Assembly (NCBI GenBank): GCA_052389755.1
Contig: JBQTHP010000202.1
Location: 1 to 19,350 of the forward strand
DNA: 19,350 bases
Source of the DNA: JBQTHP01 sp052389755
GTDB taxonomy: Bacteria > Pseudomonadota > Gammaproteobacteria > Steroidobacterales > Steroidobacteraceae
Direction: 5' to 3'
In this document: positions 12,583-19,350 of the stretch, piece after piece
How positions within the stretch are numbered: position 1 is the first letter of the stretch
Layout of the letters: each line of letters opens with the position of its first letter
Notes under the pieces: model-generated
Databases searched by the model: none
What the model saw: only the letters and a program-made list of their open reading frames with translations
What the model was told of the DNA's origin: nothing
Made by a program: the position numbers and the translations under genes

Positions 12583-14654
12583 ACGCCGACAGCCTGACAC
12601 TCCCGGCCTGCATCGCGCTGCTCGCAGCAGCCGGCGACCTGGCTCACGCAGTCGAGCCCGCGGATACGGTCGTCGTCACGGCGACGCGCATGGAGCAGCC
12701 GATCTTCGGCATTCCGGCGTCCATCGACGCCGTGGACGGCGACGCCCTGCGCGAGCACAAGCTTCGCGTCAACGTTTCGGAAGCGCTCGGGCGCGTTCCC
12801 GGCCTCAACGTCCAGAATCGCTACAACTACGCGCAGGACCTGCAGGTTTCGTCACGGGGATTCGGTGCGCGCGCTTCGTTCGGAGTGCGCGGCGTGCGGC
12901 TGATTCAGGATGGCATCCCGCTGACGATGCCGGACGGGCAGGGCCAGACCGGGCTCTTCGATCTGGATGCGGCGGAGAAGATCGAAGTGCTGCGCGGTCC
13001 GTTTGCCGCGCTCTACGGCAACTCCTCGGGCGGTGTCATTCAATTGATCACTGCTTCCGGCCCGCGAAAGCCGACGATCGAGCTCACCACTACGGCCGCC
13101 GAGGACGGCATCAGACGCTACGGAGCGCAGCTCGCGACGCGAGCGGGCTCCTTAGACGTCTACGGCAATCTGTCGCGGTTCGAGACCGACGGCTTCCGTG
13201 CTCACAGCGCCGCGCGGCGCGACGTGGCGAACGTGAAACTCGGCTTTGCCCGCGACGACGGATCTTCCCTCACGGTGATCGCGAATGTTCTCGATCAGCC
13301 CGACACTCATGATCCCATCGGTCTCACCCGGGGTGAGCTCGACGCGGATCCCGAGCAGGTCGCCCAAATCGCGATTGATCTCAATACGCGCAAGAGCATT
13401 CGTCATGCGCAGGGTGGACTTGCCTACGAGGAAAAGTTTTCCGACCAGAACCGGCTCCGCGCCGTCGGTTACTTCGGCGATCGCGACCTCACGCAGTTTC
13501 TCTCGAACCCGAGCGCGGCGCTGACGGGATCCGGAGGCGTCGTGGACCTCGCTCGCAAGTTCGGCGGCGCCGGTCTGCAGTGGGGTCATTCGGGTGACGT
13601 TCGAGGCGCGCCCTACGAGCTCGCGGTCGGCGTCGAATATGACCGCATGAAGGAGCGCCGCCGCGGATTCGTCAACGTCGCGGGCACGCGCGGTGAGCTG
13701 CGGCGCGACGAGGACGACACGGTTTACAGCCTGAATCAGTACATCATCGCCGAATGGCAGCTCTCGGAGCGGTGGAAGGCCGCGGCCGGCGTGCGCCACA
13801 GTGACGTGCGGTTCCGCGTAGCGGATGACTTCATCGTGGGACCGAATCCCGATGACAGCGGCAGCCTTGACTTCGACAGCACGCAACCGGTCGTCGGCAT
13901 ACGGTTCAGCGTGACGCCGGCTGTCAACCTCTTCGTGTCGGGCGGACGCGCATTCGAGACGCCTACATTCGCCGAGCTCGCCTATCGGCCCGATGGGTCG
14001 CCGGGTCTGAATTTCGATCTCGAGGCTGCGGACAGCAAGAATTTCGAGGGCGGCGCGAAACTGCTGTCCGGCGAGCGCACGCGCATGACCGCCACGCTGT
14101 TTCGCTCCGACACCGAACAGGACATCGTGACCGGACCCCCTCCGTTTCCGGGCCGCAACACGTTCGTGAATGCCGCACGGACGCGCCGCGAAGGCGCCGA
14201 GCTCGCCGTGGAGACGGCGATAGCGGACGGGCTCGAGCTTTACGTTGCCTACACGTACACGCGGGCACTGTTCGATGAGTTCGTCAACTTCGCGGGCGTC
14301 GATCTCAGCGGCAGACGGCTTCCAGGCGTGCCCGCACAGTCCGCGTATGCGGAGCTCAACTGGCGACACGAACCGAGCGGCCTCGTCACCGGGCTCGAGG
14401 CACGGTGGATCGACAAGCTCCATGCGGACGATGCGAACTCGGCTTCCGCAAAGGACTATGCCCTGCTCAACGTGCACGCCGGGCTGCGACAAGACCTCGG
14501 CGGATGGGAGCTCAGGGAGTTTCTGCGCATCGACAACGTGGCCGACGAGCGCTACGTCGGATCCGTCATCGTGAACGCCGCGAACGCGAGGTACTTCGAG
14601 CCGGCTCCGGGGCGCACGTTCTTCCTCGGTGTCATCGCGAACTATTCGCGCTGA
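12579..14654 (+). CDS. pqqU: TonB-dependent outer-membrane receptor, PqqU (YncD)-like, probable PQQ uptake
   Basis: This is a 691-residue outer-membrane beta-barrel with a signal peptide ending about AHA-VE (residue 24), a TonB-box-like DTVVVTATR, a plug domain (about 40-160) and a 22-strand-type barrel. Several stretches match my memory of E. coli YncD, shown to be the PQQ receptor PqqU: VPGLNVQNRYNYAQDLQVS, RGVRLIQDGIPLTMPDGQGQ, EVLRGPFAALYGNSSGGV, GRAFETPTFAELAYRPDG and YVGSVIVNAANARYFEPAPG. PQQ uptake is thus the favoured substrate, and coupling to pqqD and proximity to xoxF fit. A lanthanophore or siderophore receptor is the alternative. ATG 12579 overlaps the pqqD stop; an in-frame ATG at 12564 is possible but adds only five residues before the signal peptide. 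Confidence 0.88.
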   Translation: MNADSLTLPACIALLAAAGDLAHAVEPADTVVVTATRMEQPIFGIPASIDAVDGDALREHKLRVNVSEALGRVPGLNVQNRYNYAQDLQVSSRGFGARASFGVRGVRLIQDGIPLTMPDGQGQTGLFDLDAAEKIEVLRGPFAALYGNSSGGVIQLITASGPRKPTIELTTTAAEDGIRRYGAQLATRAGSLDVYGNLSRFETDGFRAHSAARRDVANVKLGFARDDGSSLTVIANVLDQPDTHDPIGLTRGELDADPEQVAQIAIDLNTRKSIRHAQGGLAYEEKFSDQNRLRAVGYFGDRDLTQFLSNPSAALTGSGGVVDLARKFGGAGLQWGHSGDVRGAPYELAVGVEYDRMKERRRGFVNVAGTRGELRRDEDDTVYSLNQYIIAEWQLSERWKAAAGVRHSDVRFRVADDFIVGPNPDDSGSLDFDSTQPVVGIRFSVTPAVNLFVSGGRAFETPTFAELAYRPDGSPGLNFDLEAADSKNFEGGAKLLSGERTRMTATLFRSDTEQDIVTGPPPFPGRNTFVNAARTRREGAELAVETAIADGLELYVAYTYTRALFDEFVNFAGVDLSGRRLPGVPAQSAYAELNWRHEPSGLVTGLEARWIDKLHADDANSASAKDYALLNVHAGLRQDLGGWELREFLRIDNVADERYVGSVIVNAANARYFEPAPGRTFFLGVIANYSR

Positions 14655-14675
14655 TCGGTCAGGTGGTCTGATCGA
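14655..14675 (+). terminator. weak hairpin after pqqU
   Basis: TCGGTCAG (14655-14662) can pair with CTGATCGA (14668-14675), one G-U pair included, around a GTGGT loop directly after the receptor stop codon. No T-run follows, so termination is only possible, not clear. The rest of the 71-base gap to the converging pentapeptide gene shows nothing. Confidence 0.25.
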
Positions 14676-14725
14676 AGCTCGGCGCCTCATCGAGACGCGA
14701 ACTCATGTCTCCTTAAAGGCGCAAG

Positions 14726-15478
14726 CTACGTGCCTGGTTGATCGAATACGGCTGCGTCGCGGCCTTCGCTGCTCTCGAGCCCGCGCACCGTGGCGAGCCC
14801 CCTGGCGTTCCTGAAGATCGCGTTCTGAATCTCCGCGCCGGCAAGCGTCGCTCGGTCGAGTTTCGCGGCGGTCAGGTCGGCGCCGGTGAGCCTCGCGCCC
14901 GTGAGGTCAGCGTCGCTCAGGTCGGCCTCGCGCAGATCCGCGTAGCTCAGATCGGCGCGGAAGAGCTCCGCTTCATTCAGCGTCGCACCCTTGAGACGCG
15001 CATGAGCGAGCACGAGGCGTATGAGCCCCATCGGTTGATTGCGCATGTCGGAGGAACCTTTGACACCCGCGAGATTCGCCCCTTCGAGGATCGCACGCTC
15101 CATGTTGCCCATCAGCCGCGCGCCGCGCAGGTCCGCGCCGCTGAGGTTCGCGTCGGCGAGAACGCTCGAAAAGAGGCTCGCCCCTCGCAGGTCGGCCTTC
15201 ACCAGGACGGCATCGCGCAGGATCGCGACATCGAGGTTGCAACGCTCGAGCTTGGCATTGGAGAGGTCGGCGCCCTTGAGATTGGCGCCGAACAGATTCA
15301 CGCCTGAGAAATCGAGGCCCGAGAGATTCACGCCAGGGGCCTCGAGATTTGAGAGATCGGTCACACCAGAGGCGAGCCGCCCGGCGATCACCTCCCGCGA
15401 CAGAGGCGCCGCGGCGAGGCTCGTGGAGAGCGTCGCCGATATAACCAGACATAAAGAGACTAGGAGCGAACGGAACAT
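14726..15478 (-). CDS. exported pentapeptide-repeat protein
   Basis: This is a 250-residue protein with a clear signal peptide (FRSLLVSLCLVISATLSTSLA, cut near AAA-PL). It is followed by about 30 consecutive A(D/N)LXX repeats from residue 40 onward, such as GANLKGADLSNAKL and DLSYADLREADLSDADLTG. These repeats fold as a right-handed four-sided beta-helix. One interruption (VKGSSDMRNQPMGLIRLVLA) breaks the helix near the middle. The family has no single function. Export to the periplasm and location in a PQQ block suggest a scaffold or protein partner; from memory a pentapeptide protein also neighbours the Pseudomonas putida ped cluster. The start at 15478 has GAGGA eleven bases upstream. A longer frame to 15820 overlaps the divergent hydrolase and was rejected. 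Confidence 0.88.
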   Translation of the reverse strand: MFRSLLVSLCLVISATLSTSLAAAPLSREVIAGRLASGVTDLSNLEAPGVNLSGLDFSGVNLFGANLKGADLSNAKLERCNLDVAILRDAVLVKADLRGASLFSSVLADANLSGADLRGARLMGNMERAILEGANLAGVKGSSDMRNQPMGLIRLVLAHARLKGATLNEAELFRADLSYADLREADLSDADLTGARLTGADLTAAKLDRATLAGAEIQNAIFRNARGLATVRGLESSEGRDAAVFDQPGT

Positions 15479-15555
15479 GTGATGCGCATCCTCGAATGGA
15501 ACGAATGCCTGTGACGCTGATCCTTCGATGTATCGAGCCCCTGCGGTATTGGTTT

Positions 15556-15571
15556 GGGCATGACGAATGCT
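15556..15571 (+). promoter_or_regulatory. putative sigma-54 promoter of the alpha/beta hydrolase gene
   Basis: GGGCATGACGAATGCT has GG and GC ten bases apart, GGCA at -24 and TGCT at -12. Transcription would begin near 15582, 26 bases before ATG 15608. It lies upstream of the preferred start codon and would be inside the gene if the in-frame ATG at 15554 were used, which supports the later start. Confidence 0.6.
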
Positions 15572-15607
15572 GCTATGTGTTCCAGACGTGCACAACACAA
15601 GGATGTA

Positions 15608-16450
15608 ATGGACCTGTCCCTGCACCGGGCGGTGCTGCTCACGCTCGTATCCGTCTTTATCGCCTGCGGCATCTCGGCAGGAACACCAGCGTTCGCGACC
15701 GACACGAACCGTCTCCTCGTTCACGTCGAGGGGCACGGCGCGACCACCGTCATTCTCGTGGGCGGCCTCGGTGACACGCTCGACGTGTGGAAAAGCGTTC
15801 AGCCGGCGATCGCCTCGCATTGTGCCCGCACCTTCGCCTACAACCGCGCGGGCTACGACGGAAGCGCTCCGGCGAGCGGCCCTCGCGATGCCGAGACGAT
15901 CGTGTCAGAGCTGCGATCGGAGCTCCGGCGCAGAGGAATTCGTCCGCCCTACGTGCTGGTCGGGCACTCGCTCGGCGGGCTGTACATGCAGTATTTCGCG
16001 CGAACGTACGCCGACGAAGTGACGGGGCTCGTGCTCGTCGATTCGACGCACTGGAATCAAGGCCTGCGGATGGATCCGGAATCGACGGGGCCGTACATGG
16101 GCCGGCGCACCGTGGTCCTCTACATGGCGTTGATCACGCGCCGGGAGTTCGCCGACAGTGCGCGCGCAGGCGAACAGGTACATGAGAGCCCGCGCGCGGG
16201 CGACGTACCGACGATCGTGCTCTCGAGCACGCGCGCGGCACGCGGCGAAACGCCGGCATCTCGCGCGCTCGCTGCCCGTCTGCAGGAAGAGATCGTCGCG
16301 GATTTTCCGGCCGCTCGTCACGAGCGCGTCGGTGAAAGCGGCCACTACATCCACCGCGACCGTCCGGACGTGGTGATCAACGCTGCGCGCGAGCTGGCGG
16401 GTTGCGGACCGACGCAACTGTCCACGCGTGTCGCGCAGCCGCCGGCCTGA
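15608..16450 (+). CDS. exported alpha/beta hydrolase
   Basis: This 280-residue protein has a signal peptide (LLTLVSVFIACGISAG, cut near AFA-TD, residue 30). The alpha/beta-hydrolase fold shows the oxyanion region LVGGLGDTLDVW (50-61), nucleophile elbow GHSLGG with Ser121, LVLVDSTHW (142-149), and catalytic His in GESGHYIHRDRP near the end. The usual acid after strand 7 is not evident (PTIVLSST), so Asp145 may serve. ATG 15608 follows AAGGA; upstream in-frame ATGs lack a binding site. The substrate is unknown. It is not the S-formylglutathione hydrolase missing from the operon, since it is exported and lacks esterase-D motifs. Hydrolases of this type occur in other PQQ alcohol-oxidation clusters, as far as I recall. 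Confidence 0.85.
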   Translation: MDLSLHRAVLLTLVSVFIACGISAGTPAFATDTNRLLVHVEGHGATTVILVGGLGDTLDVWKSVQPAIASHCARTFAYNRAGYDGSAPASGPRDAETIVSELRSELRRRGIRPPYVLVGHSLGGLYMQYFARTYADEVTGLVLVDSTHWNQGLRMDPESTGPYMGRRTVVLYMALITRREFADSARAGEQVHESPRAGDVPTIVLSSTRAARGETPASRALAARLQEEIVADFPAARHERVGESGHYIHRDRPDVVINAARELAGCGPTQLSTRVAQPPA

Positions 16451-16458
16451 CGGCCATG

Positions 16459-16998
16459 TCAGCGAATCGTGAACCGCTCGAGCGTTGATCCGAACTGATC
16501 GGAGCGCAGAGGGTCCGAATCGAAGCCTTCGTAGACGAGTACGCCGCGTGCCTCGTAAGTGCCGGCCGGCACCCGCACGCCGTTGTCGTCAAGCTGATCC
16601 CAGATCACCCTGACGGTTTTGGTTTCGCCGGCTGCGAAGTCGAGTTCGGTCACCACCTGCGCGAACGCCCTATCGGCGGACCACTTCCACACAACGTCCG
16701 CGGAATTCTCTCGCACGACGACGAAGTCGGATGTGCGCGCCGACGGAAACTGCACGGTCGCGGTGCTGTTCAGGCGATTGCGAACGGTGAGCGTGAGCTC
16801 GATCTCATCTCCCTGGTCGAACGTATCGCTGATCGAGCCTGCGGAGGTGCGCAGCGTCGGGTCGGCGACGAAGGAGGGCGAGCCGCGGTCACCGTTGCTC
16901 GAGCCTCCGAAGTCGCAGGAGCTGGATGACGCACCGAGACAAATGCCCATCACGCCGAGCACGGTAAGCAGACGCGGCAGAGGAATTCGTATCGCCAT
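16459..16998 (-). CDS. exported BsuPI-domain protein, probable lipoprotein
   Basis: This 179-residue protein has a hydrophobic leader (LPRLLTVLGVMGICLGA) and a cysteine at 28 (SSSSCDFGG), which may carry a lipid although the lipobox is poor. A Gly/Ser linker leads to a beta-sandwich (about 60-170). LTLTVRNRLNSTATVQFPSA, DVVWKWSADRAFAQVV, FAAGETKTVRVIWDQLDDNG and VPAGTYEARGVLV are typical of the BsuPI domain, named for an intracellular proteinase inhibitor but common in exported proteins of unknown role. The start ATG at 16998 is just downstream of the VOC pseudogene stop. Because of the frameshift in that pseudogene, the frame is open back to 17367 and could be mistaken for one fused gene. 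It converges on the hydrolase, with eight bases between stop codons. Confidence 0.75.
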   Translation of the reverse strand: MAIRIPLPRLLTVLGVMGICLGASSSSCDFGGSSNGDRGSPSFVADPTLRTSAGSISDTFDQGDEIELTLTVRNRLNSTATVQFPSARTSDFVVVRENSADVVWKWSADRAFAQVVTELDFAAGETKTVRVIWDQLDDNGVRVPAGTYEARGVLVYEGFDSDPLRSDQFGSTLERFTIR

Positions 16999-17014
16999 CG
17001 CTGCGATCGTGGCC

Positions 17015-17307
17015 TCAGTTCTTGACCTCCCACTGAGGATTCCAGCCGACTTCCCAAAGGTGCCCGTCCGGATCTGGAGGTACCCCGTATATCCACCCCA
17101 GACACGGTCGGTGGCCGGGACCGTGATTTTCGCGCCCGCGTACTCTGCCTGCCGCATCACTTCATCCGCTTCGCGTTTGAATTTCACATTGTGCCCGATG
17201 GAGAACGCGCCCGGGCTCCCCGGATTGAGCGGAGCTCGGGACTCCTTCGCGAGCGACTTCTCCAGATGGTCGACGCCCAGCGTAATGACTCTGATCCTCG
17301 GCTTCAT
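17015..17307 (-). pseudogene. glyoxalase/VOC-family gene remnant (internal deletion plus frameshift)
   Basis: ATG 17307 with a good GGAGAGG site begins MKPRIRVITLGVDHLEKSLA, a standard VOC start. The next residues are KESRAPLNPGSPGAFSIGHN, which belong some 40-50 residues later in the family, so the first metal-ligand half of the domain is missing. Reading continues through DEVMRQAEYAGAKITVPATD and VWGGYTGYLQ. The frame then breaks near 17073: one base is missing, and the shifted frame gives the expected DPDGHLWEVGWNPQWEVKN and a stop at 17017-17015. Both lesions are inferred from the family pattern known to me. The product cannot be a normal VOC enzyme. Confidence 0.75.
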
Positions 17308-17408
17308 GGTTTGCCTCTCCGGACGACACGGCCCAGAACTTGTCGAGCGCTTGGCCCGACCGCACAAGAAGCGTACAACGAGAGCACACGTCGCAGCGCG
17401 AGACTGCC

Positions 17409-18029
17409 ATGCCGACGTCAGATGTGATTTCGATGTTCCCTACGTTCGTGTGGCGGATCGAGATCGAGGCGCAGGCCCGCCGAACGATCGAGGCAAAGGT
17501 TCTCGCAGCCCTTTCGCGCTTGAGAGGTAACCTGCCGCCGCTAGCGCCGGGCCAAGGCTGGCAATCGGCCCAGACACTTCACGCGCTCGAAGACTTCCGG
17601 GACCTGATGTCCTGGGTACGCGACACAGTTACAGGGATTCTGCGGTTCCTGAGAATCGGCTACGACGCGTTCGAAGTTACGGCCGGCTGGGCCACCGTCC
17701 TGGCGAGAGGCGCTGCACACAAAGTGCACCACCACCCAAACAACTTTCTGAGCGGCGTGTATTACGTCCGAACCCACCCCGGCGCAAATACCATTAACTT
17801 TCACGACCCGCGGCCTCAGACCGGGATCATCCGTGCGCCGGTCGTCGAGCTCACCCGTGAGAATACCGATCAGGTCGTCGTCGAAGTGAAGGATGGCACG
17901 CTGCTCCTGTTTCCGGCTTGGCTGCAGCATTCCGTTGACGCGAACGCGAGCGAGGAAGAAAGGGTCAGCATCAGCTTCAACATCATGTTCTCGTCGTACA
18001 CCGAGAATCTCACAAAACCGCTGTGGTGA
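17409..18029 (+). CDS. putative 2OG-Fe(II) oxygenase
   Basis: This 206-residue protein resembles the TIGR02466-type group of small 2-oxoglutarate/Fe(II) oxygenases, which begin with a VISMFPTFVWRIEI-like strand. Likely iron ligands are a His in HKVHHHPNNFLSGVYYV (104-120), Asp133 in NFHDPRP and His174 in FPAWLQHSVDAN, with Arg185 in EEERVSISFN for 2-oxoglutarate. All are present, so the enzyme should be active; the substrate is unknown. The start at 17409 has only a weak GAGA upstream, and an in-frame start at 17340 gives an Arg/Ser-rich extension not typical of the family. It converges on the ACT-domain gene ten bases away and has no evident link to methanol metabolism. Confidence 0.8.
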   Translation: MPTSDVISMFPTFVWRIEIEAQARRTIEAKVLAALSRLRGNLPPLAPGQGWQSAQTLHALEDFRDLMSWVRDTVTGILRFLRIGYDAFEVTAGWATVLARGAAHKVHHHPNNFLSGVYYVRTHPGANTINFHDPRPQTGIIRAPVVELTRENTDQVVVEVKDGTLLLFPAWLQHSVDANASEEERVSISFNIMFSSYTENLTKPLW

Positions 18030-18039
18030 TGGCCGTTGA

Positions 18040-18456
18040 TCAGGTCGCTTGCAGGAGCTTTGCGGCGCGATTGTAGTCGCGCGCTGCGACCCAGAAGATC
18101 ATCCCGAATCGACCCTCGCCGGCAGAGATGGCATCGGCCGCGATCACGTTGATGTTCGCCGCTCCCATCTGTGCGAGCGGCGCCAACGCGGCGCCGACCT
18201 CGTCGGTTCCCTGCACGAGAAAGGCACGCTTGATCCGGCTCAACTTCCATTTCTTGCGCTTGGCGACCGCCTTGAGCGCATCGATGTCATCGGTCACGAG
18301 GTCGATCTGCGCTTTGCTCCGACCCTGCGGAAATCCGGAGAACGCCAGCAGATTGACGTTTGCATCGCGCAACGTTTCGAGGATACGTGCCGCCTCGCCT
18401 GGCTTGCTCGCTGCGGTGACGTACGTGTAGTTCGCCCTGCGAATCATGTTTGGCAT
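18040..18456 (-). CDS. ACT-domain-like small protein
   Basis: This 138-residue cytoplasmic protein has two ACT-like halves: YVTAASKPGEAARILETLRDANVNLLAFSGF, followed by QIDLVTDDIDAL, and later FLVQGTDEVGAALAPLAQMGAANINVIAADA with GMIFWVA. The pattern (strand, helix starting at a Gly/Pro-Gly turn, strand) is that of ligand-binding ACT domains, which usually sense amino acids or other small molecules, but no catalytic domain is attached. Function unknown. ATG 18456 has AGGGAG six bases upstream. It lies downstream of the peroxiredoxin gene in the same direction, with a hairpin between them, so the two may be partly co-transcribed. Confidence 0.75.
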   Translation of the reverse strand: MPNMIRRANYTYVTAASKPGEAARILETLRDANVNLLAFSGFPQGRSKAQIDLVTDDIDALKAVAKRKKWKLSRIKRAFLVQGTDEVGAALAPLAQMGAANINVIAADAISAGEGRFGMIFWVAARDYNRAAKLLQAT

Positions 18457-18478
18457 CGGAACTCCCTTGCGAAAGATG

Positions 18479-18503
18479 AAGAGGGCGCTCGAGGCGCCCT
18501 CTT
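18479..18503 (-). terminator. hairpin after the peroxiredoxin gene, probable intrinsic terminator
   Basis: AAGAGGGCGC (18479-18488) pairs perfectly with GCGCCCTCTT (18494-18503) around a five-base loop. On the minus strand the stem is followed by CATCTTTCGC, a short T-rich tail. It lies 20 bases past the peroxiredoxin stop and before the ACT gene, so it likely ends or reduces that transcript. Confidence 0.6.
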
Positions 18504-18522
18504 GATGCGGGCAGAGAAGGTG

Positions 18523-19182
18523 TTATTTCGGCTGCGGCAGTATGCGCAGATACGGCTTCAATGTTTTCCAACCCATCGGAAACTTCTGTTTGGCCTGCTC
18601 GTCGGAGACCGACGGCGGGATGATGACGTCTTCCCCGGGCTTCCAGTTCACGGGCGTCGCCACATTGTGCTTGGACGTGAGTTGCACGGAGTCGAGCAAG
18701 CGGAGCACTTCGTCAAAATTCCGGCCGGTACTCATGGGATACGTGATCATCGCCTTGATCTTCTTGTCGGGGCCGATTACGAAGACTGACCGCACAGTGG
18801 CGTTGTCCGCCGGCGTGCGTTCCTTCGCCGTACCGCTCGCATTGGGATGAATCATATCGAAGAGTTTTGCGACGACGAGGTCCGAGTCGCCGATCAGCGG
18901 ATAATTGATCGCGTGCCCTTGCGTCTCCTCGATATCCTTTGCCCAGGTCTTATGGTCTCCTACCGAGTCGACGCTCAAGCCGATGATCTTGCAATTGCGC
19001 CTGTCGAATTGCGGTTTCAGGCCCGCCATATACCCAAGCTCGGTCGTACAGACCGGCGTGAAGTCCTTTGGGTGCGAGAACAGGATCACCCACCTGTCCC
19101 CGATCCATTCGTGAAACCGGATCCTCCCCTCCGTCGTTTCCGCGGTGAAATCAGGTACTTCCTCACCTAAACGTAGTGGCAT
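18523..19182 (-). CDS. peroxiredoxin, Prx6 (1-Cys) type
   Basis: This 219-residue cytoplasmic thiol peroxidase reduces hydrogen peroxide and organic peroxides. The peroxidatic Cys45 lies in HPKDFTPVCTTELGYMA, where PVCTTE is the Prx6 signature. GLSVDSVGDHKTWAKDIEE, NYPLIGDSD, ATVRSVFVIGPDKKIKAM (with the conserved Arg) and the long C-terminal extension from TPVNWKPGEDVIIPP are also typical of this class. ATG 19182 is used because AAGGAGA lies six bases upstream; an ATG at 19197 overlaps that site. No reductase gene is adjacent. It appears to have its own promoter in 19198-19300, but I could not identify convincing -35/-10 boxes beyond a TAGAAT on the minus strand at 19289-19284. Confidence 0.93.
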   Translation of the reverse strand: MPLRLGEEVPDFTAETTEGRIRFHEWIGDRWVILFSHPKDFTPVCTTELGYMAGLKPQFDRRNCKIIGLSVDSVGDHKTWAKDIEETQGHAINYPLIGDSDLVVAKLFDMIHPNASGTAKERTPADNATVRSVFVIGPDKKIKAMITYPMSTGRNFDEVLRLLDSVQLTSKHNVATPVNWKPGEDVIIPPSVSDEQAKQKFPMGWKTLKPYLRILPQPK

Positions 19183-19302
19183 TGTCGTCTCCTTCATTTA
19201 AAGCTAAAGCCGGTCCCCAGCGGCCGGTTGTCGGTTTCCCCCGCTCGCTGCGTTGCGTCATCCTGCGAACGCCTCAGCGCCCGATTCTAACGCTCGGCGG
19301 GA

Positions 19303-19350
19303 CTACCGGCTGAGTCGGGCCGGCGCATTGTCCGCGACGATCCGCGCCAG
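19303..19350 (-). CDS. possible C-terminal end of a gene running in from outside the window
   Basis: From the right edge the minus strand reads LARIVADNAPARLSR and then TAG at 19305-19303. The residues look like a helical protein tail, but 15 codons are too few to identify a family or to be sure that the frame is used. Confidence 0.25.
   Translation of the reverse strand: MARIVADNAPARLSR

Noticed and set aside
15608..16450. Alpha/beta hydrolase as the missing S-formylglutathione hydrolase
   Set aside because: It has a signal peptide and so is outside the cytoplasm where S-formylglutathione is made, and it lacks the esterase-D type motifs of FghA.
16459..17367. Single 302-residue protein joining a VOC part and a BsuPI part
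   Set aside because: The join exists only because the VOC frame is shifted. The shifted frame gives the true VOC ending and stop at 17015, and the BsuPI part has its own start and leader peptide.
19198..19302. Regulatory RNA or strong promoter upstream of the peroxiredoxin
   Set aside because: Only a TAGAAT hexamer stands out, with no fitting -35 box and no clear OxyR-type dyad. Too weak to list as a feature.
1..19350. tRNA, rRNA, CRISPR array, insertion sequence or phage genes
   Set aside because: No transposase or integrase motifs, regularly spaced repeats or structural RNA patterns were seen on either strand.

Overview
The window is a GC-rich (roughly 60-65% by eye), densely packed proteobacterial chromosome segment. 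Gene content (glutathione-linked formaldehyde oxidation, XoxF methanol dehydrogenase, a PqqU/YncD-type receptor, sigma-54 promoters) points to a Gammaproteobacterium or a near relative. The exact lineage cannot be fixed from this sequence.

Layout. Positions 1-212 hold the tail of a DUF885-type protein. A formate/oxalate-family MFS carrier (463-2133, +) converges on a six-gene minus-strand operon, read from 8402 down to 2149. Its genes are xoxF (lanthanide-type PQQ methanol dehydrogenase), xoxG (cytochrome c), xoxJ (periplasmic binding protein), frmA (S-hydroxymethylglutathione dehydrogenase), gfa (formaldehyde-glutathione condensing protein) and fdh (NAD formate dehydrogenase). Together they take methanol to formaldehyde, S-formylglutathione, formate and CO2. 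Only S-formylglutathione hydrolase is not in the window.

Divergent from xoxF is a small exported cysteine-containing protein (8469-8858, +). Facing it is a beta-propeller gene (9911 down to about 8890, reading frame open to 8484). Next are an AcoR-type sigma-54 enhancer-binding regulator (10172-12166, +), a PqqD-like protein (12253-12582, +) and, translationally coupled to it, a TonB-dependent receptor very like the E. coli PQQ receptor PqqU/YncD (12579-14654, +). An exported pentapeptide-repeat protein (15478-14726, -) and an exported alpha/beta hydrolase (15608-16450, +) follow.

Right flank, apparently unrelated: a BsuPI-domain exported protein, a VOC-family pseudogene with an internal deletion and a frameshift, a 2OG-Fe(II) oxygenase, an ACT-like protein, a Prx6-type peroxiredoxin, and possibly the tail of another gene.

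Main new observation. Four transcription units of the PQQ/methanol block (xoxF operon, beta-propeller, pqqD-pqqU, alpha/beta hydrolase) each have a 16-base sequence with GG-N10-GC spacing and good sigma-54 (-24/-12) similarity at a sensible distance from the start codon. The only regulator in the block is a sigma-54 activator with an intact GAFTGA loop. This suggests one regulon joining lanthanide methanol oxidation, formaldehyde and formate disposal, and PQQ handling or uptake. It would be run by a one-component AcoR-like sensor rather than the two-component systems usually linked to these enzymes. No stretch over 300 bases lacks a gene; the largest gaps are 213-462 and 9912-10171. I saw no tRNA, rRNA, CRISPR or insertion sequence.
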